Shown: in pieces, positions 8,017-17,685 of the stretch | Layout: each line of letters begins with the position of its first letter | Numbering within the stretch: the stretch's first letter is position 1 | From: Pseudomonas azotoformans | GTDB taxonomy: Bacteria; Pseudomonadota; Gammaproteobacteria; Pseudomonadales; Pseudomonadaceae | Length of the DNA: 64,000 nt | Reading direction: 5' to 3' | NCBI RefSeq assembly: GCF_001579805.1 | Contig: NZ_CP014546.1 | Span: 5,828,001 to 5,892,000, forward strand | The notes under the pieces: generated by a model | The model's database searches: none | What the model was told of the DNA's origin: nothing | Seen by the model: the letters and a program-made list of their open reading frames with translations, nothing else | Made by a program: the position numbers and the translations under genes

Positions 8017-8574
8017 TCAGAGTGTCTCGACCAGGCGCGCGGCCGTTCCGTCCGAGAGGGGGATGCGGGTCCAGCGGCAAACACCCTGCGTGATGGGCAC
8101 GAGCAGCGAGTCATTGGCGCCCGTGGAAAACTCCACGGCAGGCGGTGCCAGGGTTTCGCGCCATCCGGATGCGTTGAGTGCCAGCTCCTTGCGCATGATC
8201 TCGGGGGTGGCGAAACGCCAAAGAGAGCAGCCCATCAGCTCACTGATCGGGCGCGTGAACTCGGCGGCTCGGCTCGGGGAGCACGCCAGCAGACGGTGGG
8301 TCAGGTCGCAGACAAGGTGCATGGGCCGTGGGCTCTCGCTGACCAGCCGGGCCAGGACGTGATCGGCGGCGGCGTCGAGGCGAGCGGCCAGCAGTTGCTC
8401 AAGCTGTTTGTGCGCCACCGGGTCCATGGCCTGCACGCCGCTTTCCCAGCGGGAAATGGTCGATTGGGTCACACCGAACACCTGCGCGGCATGGGATTGC
8501 TTGACGCGGTGCAACAGGCGCCAGCGCCTCAGCGCAACGCCAGGCAAGGCCAGCGGTAACAATGTGTCAGACAT
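8017..8574 (-). CDS. XRE-family helix-turn-helix regulator
   Basis: 185 residues. The N-terminal Cro/C1-type HTH (about residues 14-65) reads VKQSHAAQVFGVTQSTISRW with the typical Q..A...GV...TISRWE recognition pattern. A C-terminal domain of about 110 residues follows (HLVCDLTHRLLACSPSRAAE), resembling a small ligand-binding or PAS-like fold in related Pseudomonas regulators. Target genes are unknown. The decayed sugar ATPase just upstream may be a remnant of a former target operon, but that is speculation. Confidence 0.75.
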   Translation of the reverse strand: MSDTLLPLALPGVALRRWRLLHRVKQSHAAQVFGVTQSTISRWESGVQAMDPVAHKQLEQLLAARLDAAADHVLARLVSESPRPMHLVCDLTHRLLACSPSRAAEFTRPISELMGCSLWRFATPEIMRKELALNASGWRETLAPPAVEFSTGANDSLLVPITQGVCRWTRIPLSDGTAARLVETL

Positions 8575-8637
8575 GTCGAGACTCTCGAGAGGCGACGGGG
8601 CGGGTCAGTTTGATGGATGTTCGCCCACGCCTGCAAA

Positions 8638-9567
8638 TCAACTCTCGGGATTGATCCCGCTTTTGCGCGGCACACCGGCCTCGTCCGTGCCCACTCGCAA
8701 CCCTGCGACCTGCTCCTGCACCGCCCGTCCCTCTGCCCGATTGCGGATGAACCCAGCGCGGGTAAATCGCTCCAGAAACGGCACCGGCAAGGTCTTGCCC
8801 GGTATCACTGCCGGCTGCTCGTCCACATCACCGAACAGGGTATACGCGGCACTTGGCAAGTGCCGGGTATTGAGGTCACTGGTCAGCCGTCCTTCCTGCA
8901 ACACAATCGCGCGGTTGGTGACCCGTTGCAGGTCGGACAAGCGCTGGGAAATGTAGAGGATCGCCACACCCCGTGCGCGCTGGCTGTCGATCAGGCCAAG
9001 CAGGCGTTCGGCGTCGGTTTCCGACAGGGCGGCAGTGGGTTCGTCGAGGATCAGGAATCGGGGTTGCTGTGCAAAGGCGCGGGCCAGCACCAGCAATTGG
9101 CGGTCCGCCTGGCCGAGGCGTTCGACCGGGTGTTGCAGCGGCAGGTCCAGGCCCAGCCCGGCGGCGATGGCTTCGGCACGTTGCAGCAGGTTTTTGCGGT
9201 TGAGCAAGAAGTCGGCGTCGGGTTGGCCCAGCTCATCGAGCAACAAGTTCTCGGCCACACTCAGGCCGGGGGCGATCCCATCGTCGGGGCGTTGGTGCAC
9301 CGCCACGATGCCAACCCGGCGCGCCGACAACGGCGAGGTGAAACGTTGGCGCTGGCCATCGACCCACAGTTCACCAGTGTCCGGCGCCAGGCTGCCGCTG
9401 AGGATCTTTACCAAGGTCGATTTGCCCGCCCCCGTGGCGCCGAGCAACGCCACGCCCTCGCCCGGATAAATATCCAGGCTGACCTGATCCAGCGCCCGTT
9501 GGGCATCAAAGGTTTTGCACAGGCCAAGCAAGCGAATCAAGGGCGCGGCGGCAACGAGGTTGCTCAT
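8638..9567 (-). pseudogene. Truncated, internally deleted RbsA-type sugar ABC ATPase
   Basis: 309 residues, whereas RbsA/MglA-type ATPases are about 500 with two nucleotide-binding halves. The first half is complete: Walker A GATGAGKST, Walker B FLILDEPTAALSE and ISQRLSD. After about residue 248 the sequence jumps to LPVPFLERFTRAGFIRNRAE, which corresponds to the helical part of the second half. Most of the second Walker A region is therefore missing. The frame then ends in unrelated sequence before the second LSGGNQQK signature. No permease or sugar-binding protein gene is adjacent. It reads as a decaying remnant, although a single-domain product could still be made. Confidence 0.65.
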
Positions 9568-10070
9568 GGCTCATCTCTAAGGCGGAACGGTGACTCATTA
9601 CAACGCTTTACGGCGCTGATTTATTCCGAACAACAATGAGTTAGGTCCCGAATTAAATGCATTACCTCATGAACAATCCAATAGCTGAATCGCATAGCCG
9701 AATTTTTTTGAGTTATAAGGCGATTGTCGGCAGTTTGATGAATGCATTCAGCGTGGCATCCGGCAATGCTCGGCGAAGGTACAAACCGGGGACATCGTTT
9801 ACCTATCTGGCCGCGCTGCCTGGTTTTGGGTCTGCTGCGCAGCCCAACGCGGGCGGTGCGACGATTCGACAAGCCCGCTTGCCACAGGATATCGCGTAAG
9901 CATCTTGAATTTATTAAACGCAGACTGAGGTGGATGGCATTTGGTCATGGTTTGTAAAGGGCCAGCAAGGCGTGTCGCTTTTAATTGAAGGACGTTTCCT
10001 AGACAATCCTCGCCGCCTTGTGCCTGCCGGGATCGGTGGCTAGTCTTCGCTCCGTCGCTGAACTTCAGTG
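9568..10070. other. Intergenic region without convincing genes
   Basis: About 500 bp between the decayed sugar ATPase and the DUF6124 leader. Short open frames are present (for example 9657-9899), but they have no ribosome site, conserved motif or codon bias. This may be the eroded upstream part of the former sugar transport operon. Confidence 0.4.
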
Positions 10071-10251
10071 ATCGGGTTTAGCAGCCTGACTTCAATGGGC
10101 ACACGGTTCACATCTGCGTTTATGGTGGCTGTGCGCGGGGCACCTTCGGGTGCGCTGGTTTTCCTATTGACCGGTCTGCTAACCCGCGTACAGCTGCCAC
10201 CCGCGTTTAGCAGCGTCGGCGGTAGCTCCTTTGCTCAATAGGAGTTGCACC
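10071..10251 (+). ncRNA. Structured 5' leader of the DUF6124 gene (putative cis-regulatory RNA)
   Basis: Pairings are visible by eye. GGGTTTAGCAG (10074-10084) pairs with CTGCTAACCC (10176-10185) with one bulge, closing a domain of about 110 nt. Inside it is a UUCG-capped hairpin, GCACC (10140-10144) with GGTGC (10149-10153). A third helix can form between AGCTGCCACC (about 10191-10200) and GGCGGTAGCT (about 10219-10228). TTTAGCAGC recurs at 10206. The leader ends at the ribosome site TAGGAG before the ATG at 10252. From memory, near-identical leaders precede many small DUF3077/DUF6124 genes in Pseudomonas. Whether it is a switch, thermosensor or mobile leader is unknown. Confidence 0.5.
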
Positions 10252-10560
10252 ATGAACAAAGCCCTACCCGACCCACCCTGTGACCCCGCCAAAGACCGCG
10301 CCGCCTTCAACCGCGCCATCGATCATTACCTGCCTTCACCGGGTGTCCACGCCATCAACGAAGACCTCAGCTTCGAAGACGCCCTGCTCTACACCGCCAG
10401 TTTGCTCGACAGCGCATCAGCGACTGCATTGGATTGCGGCGAGCTGTTGCCCAGCCCAGAGCGGGCTAAGATCCTGGCGGTGTGGCATTTACTGGAAATG
10501 GCCAAAACGACGGTGGATCGCTCCATCGCGTGCCTGAAACCTTCGCCTACCACTGCTTGA
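10252..10560 (+). CDS. DUF6124 family small protein
   Basis: 102 residues starting MNKALPDPPCDPAKDRAAFN, with a strong ribosome site (TAGGAG, 8 bases upstream). The body is acidic and helical, with the family-like stretch EDALLYTASLLDSASATALD and a C-terminal helix (LAVWHLLEMAKTTVDRSIAC). No signal peptide or membrane segment is seen. Members are small Pseudomonas-specific proteins of unknown function, usually multicopy and found behind the same structured leader seen here. Confidence 0.7.
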   Translation: MNKALPDPPCDPAKDRAAFNRAIDHYLPSPGVHAINEDLSFEDALLYTASLLDSASATALDCGELLPSPERAKILAVWHLLEMAKTTVDRSIACLKPSPTTA

Positions 10561-10599
10561 ACACGGCGTCCTCACGTTTTTCGCCGGCAAGCCGGTATC

Positions 10600-10880
10600 T
10601 ACAGAAACCAAAAAGCGTACCCACGATGCGAAGCGAGTCGCTCTTGATCTGAGGCGCCCCGTCAAACACGCTGGCCGAACGCAGGCCTTGAATCCGTGGG
10701 TAACCCGGCAGGACGCCGGGTTAGCCGCGCTGGGCCAAGGATGGCCCATCGCGGCGGCCCACGGATTCAAGCCTTCGTTCGGGCACACCGAGCCTAAGCG
10801 AGGTACCGAGTGTTGGGGCAAGAGCGCTTTGGTTACTTTCGCGCTTTTCGAAAGTGACCCGCCGTAAGGGCGGAACCAAT
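10600..10880. repeat. Dispersed Pseudomonas intergenic repeat with nested inverted repeats
   Basis: The core is a large imperfect palindrome. The outer arms are at 10683-10700 and 10758-10775 (16 of 18 bases pair, centred on CTTGAATCCGTGGG). Inside are two further hairpins: TAACCCGGC/GCCGGGTTA at 10701-10723 and GCCGCG...CGCGGC around 10724-10756. The right side carries an AAGTAACCAAAG-type sequence in reverse. I recognise this from many Pseudomonas genomes as a recurring intergenic repeat often mis-annotated as a hypothetical protein. It could fold as a cruciform or act as a strong transcript end for the NRPS gene. Confidence 0.6.
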
Positions 10881-10992
10881 ACCCGCCATCACCCAAATAA
10901 CGGATATGTACTCCGTCTGATCCAACATCCAGGTCGGCTGTCAGGCCGCCTTCGCAGGCACGCCAGTTCCCACACTATCCGCATTACCAACC

Positions 10993-13900
10993 TTAGATCC
11001 TGCGACGCCGGTTGAGCTGAGGAATGGCCGCCTGAGGAACCTCCACCCGCTCCACCTGCGTCGCCGTCTGCGCCGCCAATTGCGCCAACGTCGGATGACT
11101 GAACAGCGTCCGCGCATCCACCTCCAACCCCGCCTTGCGCATCCGCGCCACCAGGTTCACCGCCAACAACGAATGCCCCCCCAGCTCAAAGAAATGGTCA
11201 TGCCGCCCCACCCGCGCAAGCTTCAACACCTCAGCCCAAATCCCAGCCATCAGCATCTCCACTTCCCCCAGCGGCGCTTCATAAGCCCGACTCACCACCG
11301 ACTCCAATCCCGGCTCCGGCAACGCCTTACGGTCAAGCTTACCGGCAGGATTGAGCGGCAATTCATCCAATTGCACAAACGCCGCCGGCACCATGTACTC
11401 CGGCAACTGCTCCAGAACATGCACGCGCAAGGCTTCCAGGCTTGGAGCCTCATGACGCACAGAGAAATAGGCGACCAACCGCTCATCCCGAATCAACACC
11501 GCCACTTCCCGCAACGCCTGATGCGCCATCAGCCGTGATTCAATTTCCCCCAGCTCCAAGCGCACGCCGCGCAGTTTGACCTGAAAGTCATTGCGCCCCA
11601 GGAACTCAAGGTTACCGTCCGGTAGATAACGCACCAGATCACCCGTGCGATACAGCCGGTCGCCGTCAACAAACGGGCTGTCGATAAACCGTTCGGCGGT
11701 CATCTGCTCCAACCCCAGGTAACCACGGGCCACGCCGACCCCGCCGATATGCAACTGACCACTGACCCCCATCGGCACCGGCGCATCGTGTTCATCCAGT
11801 ACATAAAGGCGTGTGTTGTTGATCGCCCGACCAATCGGCAATTGCAGCGCAGGCACCGGCGCGCCGGGTTCCAGGGTCCAGGCGCTGCTGTCCACCGTAG
11901 CTTCGGTGGGACCATAGACGTTATGCAGGCGCACCTTGGGCAAGCGCGCCTGCACGCCACGGGCCAGGGCTTCGGTGAGTTCGCCGCCGCCACACAGCAC
12001 GTCGGTCAGGCTGGTGCACAAGGCCGACTCTTCCAGTTCAAGAAACTGCTGGAGCATGGCCGGCACGAACTTGATCACACTGATCTGTTGCTCGCGAATC
12101 ACCTGCGCCAGGTAGGCAGGCTCACGATGCCCATCCGGCCGGGCGAGCACCAACCGCATGCCGTTGGTGAGCGGCCAGAACAGCTCCCACACCGAGCCGT
12201 CGAAGCTGAAAGGCGCCCGTTGCAACAGCGCGCCGCCCTCGGCGTTGGGGCACAACTGCGAGCCCCAGTGCATCAGGTTACCGAGGCCACGGTGCTCGAT
12301 CATCACGCCCTTGGGCGTGCCGGTGGAGCCCGAGGTGTACATCACGTAGGCCAGGTTGGCGACGCTCAAGCCCGGCACCAACGGGTTGCCGATGGGGGCC
12401 TGGCTCCACGCGCAGTGGTCGAAGTCGATCACCGGAATCGACACCTCACCCGACAAGTCGCGGGTCGCCGCGTGCACCAGCAGCGCCACCGGTTGGCTGT
12501 CGTGGAGCATGTAGGCCAGACGCTCGCGCGGGTAGCCTGGGTCCAGCGGCACATAGGCGCCGCCAGCCTTGAGGATCGCCAGCAAGCCCACCACCAGGTC
12601 TAGCCCGCGCTCGACGCAAAGCGCCACGCGGGAATCCGGTTGCACCCCGCGTTCGCGCAGGTGGAAGGCCAGTTGATTGGCGCGTTCGTTGAGCTCGCGG
12701 TAGGTGAGTTGCAACTCGCCGGCCTGCACCGCCACCGCATGGGGGATGTGCCGCGCATGGGCTTCGAACAGCGCCTGCACGGTGAGGGTTTCGGGGTATG
12801 CGGTTTCAGTGGCGTTGAAGTCCACCAGCAAGGTGTTCAACTCGCTGGCGGGCAGAACCTGAACTTCACGCAGTGGCGTTTGCGGTGCCTGCTCCAACGC
12901 GTCCGTCAGGTTGACCAGCACGGTTTCAAGGTAATCCAACAAGCGTTCGGCGCCGACCTGACGTGGGGCCTTGGCCTTGATCTGGAAACCACTGGCGGTG
13001 TCATCCACGGTCAACATCAGCGGGTAGCTGAGAATGTCTTCACTGCTGAGTAAGGCGATGCCCGGCACCAACGTAAGGTCGCGTTCGGCGTCGGTGTGGC
13101 GGTAGTTGAGCAGGCTGTTGAAAAGTGGCGATGCACTGCTGCAACGCTGGGCCAACGCCAGCGAGGCCTGCTCATGGGCGAGCAAGGCGCTGAGTCGAGC
13201 GTGGGTATCGCTCAGGGCATCAGCGACGGTTTTCCCGGCCAGGCGCAATCGCAGCGGCAGCGTGTTGATGAACATGCCCAGGGCCCGGTCAGCACCCTCG
13301 CCCGCTTGCAAACGGCCGAGCAACACGGTGCCGAATACCACGTCATCGCGCCCGGCGACGCGGCTAAGCACCTGGGCCCAGGCCAAGTGGAACAGGCTCG
13401 CGGCACTCACGCCCAACCCTCGCGCCTGGGCACGCAGGCGCTGATTGAGGCGGTCGCTCAGCACGCGTTCGGCTTCATCCGTGCGCGCCCGGTCCGCCTG
13501 GCGTTCCTGTAACCCGAAGGCCAGCGTCGGCTCGTCGACATCGCCCAGTTGCTCACGAAAGAACGCCTCATGCCCAGCCTGCCGTGCCGGCGAACGGGCT
13601 TGCGTCACCACATTACGATACGGCACCGGCACCGGCAGTTGCGCCTGCTGGCCGAGCAAATGGGCGCGGAGCTCCTGCATCAGGATCGTGGTGGACGTAG
13701 CGTCGTTGACCAGGTGATGAAAGCGCAGGCGTGCAACCCAGCGCTGGTGCTGCGGTTCTTCGGCATAGTCCAGGGCCATCAGCGGAGCCTGGCGCAAATC
13801 CAGCGGTTCACACTCCTCGCGCAACGGTTCAACGCGTAACAGCGCCTCGCGCCACACCACTTGCATTGGCTGCTCAAGCGCATCCCACACCAGGCTGGTG

Positions 13901-16900
13901 CGCAGGATGTCGTGGCGGTTGATCACCTGTTGCAGGGCCTGGGCAAACGCGTCCACCTGCTCACGCCGGGCAAAACTGAACAGCGCCTGTTGCTGGTACG
14001 GATCGCGCTCGTCGGTGATGTGGTGGTAGAGCAAGCCTTCCTGCAACGGCGCCAGTGGGTAGACGTCCTGCACATTGGCCGCGCCGCCGGGAATGCTCGC
14101 GACGATGCGCGCCAGGCTCTCAGGATCCAGTGCGGCCAGCTCAGGCGCGTCCATCTCGCCGTATTCACTGGCCGCCGCCAAAGCCGCCAGGGTCGGCTGG
14201 CCGAACAGCACCTGCACATCGGCACGCAGCCCGACCTGGCGCATGCGTTGCACCAACTGCACGGCCAGCAACGAATGCCCGCCGAGTTCGAAAAAGTGGT
14301 CATGACGCCCGATCTGTTGCACCTGCAACAGCTCGGCCCAGAGTTGCGCCAACAGGGATTCCACCCCGGCGTGCGGGGCTTCGTACAGGCGTGTGACAAA
14401 GGCGTCCTGGGTCGGCGCGGGCAATGCCTTGCGGTCGAGCTTGCCGTTGGCGGTCAGGGGCAGCGCGTCCAGTTGCGTGTAGGCGGCGGGCAGCATGTAG
14501 TCGGGCAGCGAGGCCTGCAGGTGGGTACGCAAGGCTTCGATCTGCAGCGCTTCGCGGGGGACGAACCAGGCGAGCAATTGCCCATCGCGTGACTGCACCA
14601 CTGCTTCCTGCACCTGCGGATGGGTGGCAAGTGCGGATTCAATTTCGCCCAGTTCGATGCGCATGCCACGGATTTTCACCTGGTCGTCATTGCGCCCCAG
14701 GTATTCCAGGTTGCCCTCCGGCAGCCAGCGCGCGAGGTCGCCGGTGCGGTACATGCGGCCTTCCATAAATGGGTCGTCGAGGAAACGTTCGGCGCTCAGC
14801 TCGGGGCGATTGAGATAACCCCGCGCGACGCCTTTGCCGCCGACGTACAGCTCCCCTGCCACGCCGATGGGCACCGGGCGTTGCTGTTCATCCAGCAAAT
14901 ACACCGTGGCATTGGCGATGGGCGCGCCGATGTGCAAGAGCTGGCCCACTTCCATGCGGCCGGAGGTGGCGACCACCGTGGCTTCGGTGGGGCCGTAGTT
15001 GTTGATCACCGCAAAGGACTGCGCCTGGGTAAAAGACCGCAAACGGTCGCCGCCGATCAGCAGGGTGCGCAGGGTCGGGTGTTGCAGGCCTTGGCTGAAG
15101 GCGTACTCGGCCACGGGCGTTGGCAGGAAGCACACCTGCAGCGGCTGCGCCTGCCACCAACGGAGCAGCGCGTCGATATCTTCGGCGCCGTCATGCGCCG
15201 GCGGCAGGTGCACCGTGGCGCCCACGCACAACGCAGGCCAGATTTCCCAGGCCATCGCGTCAAACCCGAAACCGGCGACGCTGGCGGTGTGGCTGCCGGC
15301 GTGCAGGTCGAAGGCCTGGCAATGCCAGTCCACCAGGTTCGCGACGGTGTGATGCTCGACCATCACGCCCTTGGGCAGGCCAGTGGAGCCAGAGGTGTAG
15401 ATCACATAGGCAAGATTGGAAGGACTGACCGCTACGCGGGGGTTGGTGCCCAGGTGGAAGGTCGGGCGATCCAGCTGGATCACCGGCACCTCCAGCGCAG
15501 GCAAACGCGACAGCAGATCGTGCTGGGTGAGCACCACCACCGGGTCGCTGTCTTGCAGCAAATAGTTCAGGCGCTCGGCCGGATGGGCCGGGTCGACCGG
15601 CACGTAGCAGGCGCCGGATTTGAGGATCGCCAGCAACCCCACCAGCGTCTCCAACCCGCGCCGCGCCAGGATCACCACGCGGTCGTCCGGCTGTACACCA
15701 CGCTCCAGCAGTTGGTGGGCCAGCGCATTGGCCTGCTGGTTGAGTTGGGCGTAACTCAGTTGCCGGCCTTGGTACACCGCCGCCACGGCGTCTGGCGTAC
15801 GGGCGGCCTGGGCTTCGATGCGGCCGTGCAGGGTTTGCAGCGGTGCGTGGGGCTGGGCGGTGGCGTTCCAGTGTTGCAGCTGGGCCTGTTCGGCGGGTGT
15901 CACCAGGGAAAAGTCACTGATCTTCAGCGCCACGTCTTCCAAGCCTTGTTCCAGCAGCCAGGTAAAGCGCTGCGCCAGGGCGAGCACGTCGTCGTGTTGG
16001 AAGTACGCTTCGTTGTAGACGCAATGCAGGCACGCGGTGTCCTGGTAACGGTTGCTGCGCAGGTGGATCGCCAGCGGCAACGGCTCATGGTGGTTGGACA
16101 CCTTGACCGCGCGGGCCTCGGTGGTGCCGTAGCGCAGTTCGTGGTCATCCTGCTCGAAGGACACCGACAGGTCGAACAACTGACCGCGATCGGTGCGGCG
16201 CAAGCCCAGCTCACGGTTCATCTCGCTCAGGGGGAAACGCTGGTGGCGGAAGTCCTGCTTGAGCTGGTCACGAACCCCACGCACCACGGCGCTGAACGGC
16301 AACTGCTCATCGAACTGCAAACGGACCGCGCTGACCTGGGTGAACAGCCCGACAGTGGAACGAAAACGCGCATTCGAGCGGTTGAGAATCGGCAGCCCCA
16401 CCACCCATTCCGGGCGCTGGGCGGTGCGGGTGAAATACACATACATCGCCGCCAGCAGTACATGAAATGCCGAAGCCTGGTAACGGTTGGCCACTTGTTC
16501 CATGCGGTTGAGCAGCGCCACCGGAAACGCTTGGGCCAGGGTATTGCTGGACGCCTTGGCGGTATGCCGGGGCGTCAGTAAGGGCTCCGGCAGCATGCGG
16601 TATTTGCCCAGCCAATACCCACGGTCGCGGGCATAGCGGGCCGAGGCGTGGTAGCGCTCATCCGCGTCGATGAAGTCGACATAGGACGGCGCCAACGGCT
16701 CCGGCTGCCGGCCTTGTTGCAGGTCGGTGTACAGCCGGGCCAGGGATTGCAGCATCTGGCCAAAGCCCCAGCCATCGAGGATCAGGTGGTGGGCCTGGGT
16801 GCCAAGGCGGTAGTGATCGTCGTCGAGCTTGACCAGGAAGAAGCGAAACAGCGGCGCGCCCTGCAGGGAGAATGGCAGGGCCATTTGCGCCTGCATCAAC

Positions 16901-17202
16901 GCCTGGCTGGCGGCCTGTGGATCAGCCTCCCCGGCAACATCATGCAGGGCCAGTTCGACGGGCAACGTGGTGGCGAAGGTCTGCCGAGGCAAACCGTTGG
17001 CGTCGGTGTGCAGTTGCGTGCGCAACGCATCGTGCTTGATCACCAATAATTCGATGGCGCGCAGCATCAGGTCTGGCGCGATGGGACCGGCGAAATCCAC
17101 ATAGCCGCCGATGTTGTACAGCGGCGAATCGCCTACGCGCAGTTGGTCGAGCCAGATGTCCTGTTGGGCGGCAGTAAGGGGGAAGCTGGAGGATTGCTTC
17201 AT
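10993..17202 (-). CDS. Two-module non-ribosomal peptide synthetase (viscosin/massetolide ViscA/MassA-type)
   Basis: 2069 residues, order C-A-T-C-A-T. C1 has HHLILDG at 138-144 and no preceding loading module, as in lipoinitiating condensation domains. A1 core FDAMAWEIW is near residue 646, and the ten-residue code reads DAWFLGNVVK, the known Pseudomonas leucine code. T1 serine is in LGGHSLLAVQ (about 977). C2 has HHLVND (about 1161). A2 core FDGSVWELF is near 1667 with code DGWKLGVVDK; Lys at the third variable position suits an acidic side chain such as Glu. T2 serine is near 2011. The protein ends 59 residues later with no thioesterase, so the chain must pass to another synthetase. ATG 17202 follows AGAAGGATCTT. 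With the divergent luxR-nodT pair this matches the unlinked first gene of viscosin-type lipopeptide systems (fatty acyl-Leu-Glu). Confidence 0.85.
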   Translation of the reverse strand: MKQSSSFPLTAAQQDIWLDQLRVGDSPLYNIGGYVDFAGPIAPDLMLRAIELLVIKHDALRTQLHTDANGLPRQTFATTLPVELALHDVAGEADPQAASQALMQAQMALPFSLQGAPLFRFFLVKLDDDHYRLGTQAHHLILDGWGFGQMLQSLARLYTDLQQGRQPEPLAPSYVDFIDADERYHASARYARDRGYWLGKYRMLPEPLLTPRHTAKASSNTLAQAFPVALLNRMEQVANRYQASAFHVLLAAMYVYFTRTAQRPEWVVGLPILNRSNARFRSTVGLFTQVSAVRLQFDEQLPFSAVVRGVRDQLKQDFRHQRFPLSEMNRELGLRRTDRGQLFDLSVSFEQDDHELRYGTTEARAVKVSNHHEPLPLAIHLRSNRYQDTACLHCVYNEAYFQHDDVLALAQRFTWLLEQGLEDVALKISDFSLVTPAEQAQLQHWNATAQPHAPLQTLHGRIEAQAARTPDAVAAVYQGRQLSYAQLNQQANALAHQLLERGVQPDDRVVILARRGLETLVGLLAILKSGACYVPVDPAHPAERLNYLLQDSDPVVVLTQHDLLSRLPALEVPVIQLDRPTFHLGTNPRVAVSPSNLAYVIYTSGSTGLPKGVMVEHHTVANLVDWHCQAFDLHAGSHTASVAGFGFDAMAWEIWPALCVGATVHLPPAHDGAEDIDALLRWWQAQPLQVCFLPTPVAEYAFSQGLQHPTLRTLLIGGDRLRSFTQAQSFAVINNYGPTEATVVATSGRMEVGQLLHIGAPIANATVYLLDEQQRPVPIGVAGELYVGGKGVARGYLNRPELSAERFLDDPFMEGRMYRTGDLARWLPEGNLEYLGRNDDQVKIRGMRIELGEIESALATHPQVQEAVVQSRDGQLLAWFVPREALQIEALRTHLQASLPDYMLPAAYTQLDALPLTANGKLDRKALPAPTQDAFVTRLYEAPHAGVESLLAQLWAELLQVQQIGRHDHFFELGGHSLLAVQLVQRMRQVGLRADVQVLFGQPTLAALAAASEYGEMDAPELAALDPESLARIVASIPGGAANVQDVYPLAPLQEGLLYHHITDERDPYQQQALFSFARREQVDAFAQALQQVINRHDILRTSLVWDALEQPMQVVWREALLRVEPLREECEPLDLRQAPLMALDYAEEPQHQRWVARLRFHHLVNDATSTTILMQELRAHLLGQQAQLPVPVPYRNVVTQARSPARQAGHEAFFREQLGDVDEPTLAFGLQERQADRARTDEAERVLSDRLNQRLRAQARGLGVSAASLFHLAWAQVLSRVAGRDDVVFGTVLLGRLQAGEGADRALGMFINTLPLRLRLAGKTVADALSDTHARLSALLAHEQASLALAQRCSSASPLFNSLLNYRHTDAERDLTLVPGIALLSSEDILSYPLMLTVDDTASGFQIKAKAPRQVGAERLLDYLETVLVNLTDALEQAPQTPLREVQVLPASELNTLLVDFNATETAYPETLTVQALFEAHARHIPHAVAVQAGELQLTYRELNERANQLAFHLRERGVQPDSRVALCVERGLDLVVGLLAILKAGGAYVPLDPGYPRERLAYMLHDSQPVALLVHAATRDLSGEVSIPVIDFDHCAWSQAPIGNPLVPGLSVANLAYVMYTSGSTGTPKGVMIEHRGLGNLMHWGSQLCPNAEGGALLQRAPFSFDGSVWELFWPLTNGMRLVLARPDGHREPAYLAQVIREQQISVIKFVPAMLQQFLELEESALCTSLTDVLCGGGELTEALARGVQARLPKVRLHNVYGPTEATVDSSAWTLEPGAPVPALQLPIGRAINNTRLYVLDEHDAPVPMGVSGQLHIGGVGVARGYLGLEQMTAERFIDSPFVDGDRLYRTGDLVRYLPDGNLEFLGRNDFQVKLRGVRLELGEIESRLMAHQALREVAVLIRDERLVAYFSVRHEAPSLEALRVHVLEQLPEYMVPAAFVQLDELPLNPAGKLDRKALPEPGLESVVSRAYEAPLGEVEMLMAGIWAEVLKLARVGRHDHFFELGGHSLLAVNLVARMRKAGLEVDARTLFSHPTLAQLAAQTATQVERVEVPQAAIPQLNRRRRI

Positions 17203-17685
17203 AAGATCCTTCTCATGGGGTTCAGGCACTGGCCGCGCAGGGAGGCCCATTACGACGAATAGGCTGGATTGGAGCATGGGCATAGGGGAGTGTCTGTCAC
17301 CCTAAACCCGGACATCCAAATGGATAGATTGAGCTTGGCTGATGGTTCACTGCTGAAACGATTAAAGCTGTGTAGGAAATTGGCTATACCTGCCCGCTGT
17401 CAGTATTCATTGATTGTTTTTAAATATAAAAATTCTTGTTGTTTATCAAATAGTTAACTAACTCTAAAAGCCTCTTCTGATTTTTATCGGCCGGAATTAC
17501 CTCTCAGAAACGTCGAATTAATGACGTGGTTTTTATGGCACGTTGTGTCCCTCGTTTCTGCTACATACGTAGGACAAATCCCCTGGCTAAATACACTCTC
17601 GACTACCGACTCTGGTGTGTGAGCAACGGATCGCCCCCGCAGAGGCCCAGAGAGTCTGTTGACGGTTTTCGACATCAAGGATGAG
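17203..17685. other. Divergent promoter region between NRPS and luxR
   Basis: 483 bp without a supported gene. It is AT-rich around 17400-17475 and must carry the leftward promoter of the synthetase gene and the rightward promoter of luxR. I found no clear lux-box palindrome by eye. Confidence 0.5.

Noticed and set aside
9657..9899. 80-codon frame between the sugar ATPase remnant and DUF6124
   Set aside because: No ribosome site, no recognisable domain and poor codon bias.
10489..10896. 135-codon frame crossing the intergenic repeat
   Set aside because: It is produced by the inverted-repeat element itself and overlaps the DUF6124 3' end; the sequence recurs as a repeat in Pseudomonas, not as a gene.
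14620..16581. 653-codon plus-strand frame inside the NRPS gene
   Set aside because: Antisense shadow of the first adenylation and condensation domains, rich in His, Gln and Arg, without a ribosome site.
17203..17685. Possible lux box upstream of the NRPS and luxR genes
   Set aside because: No convincing 20-bp dyad was found, and the regulator lacks the autoinducer-binding consensus.
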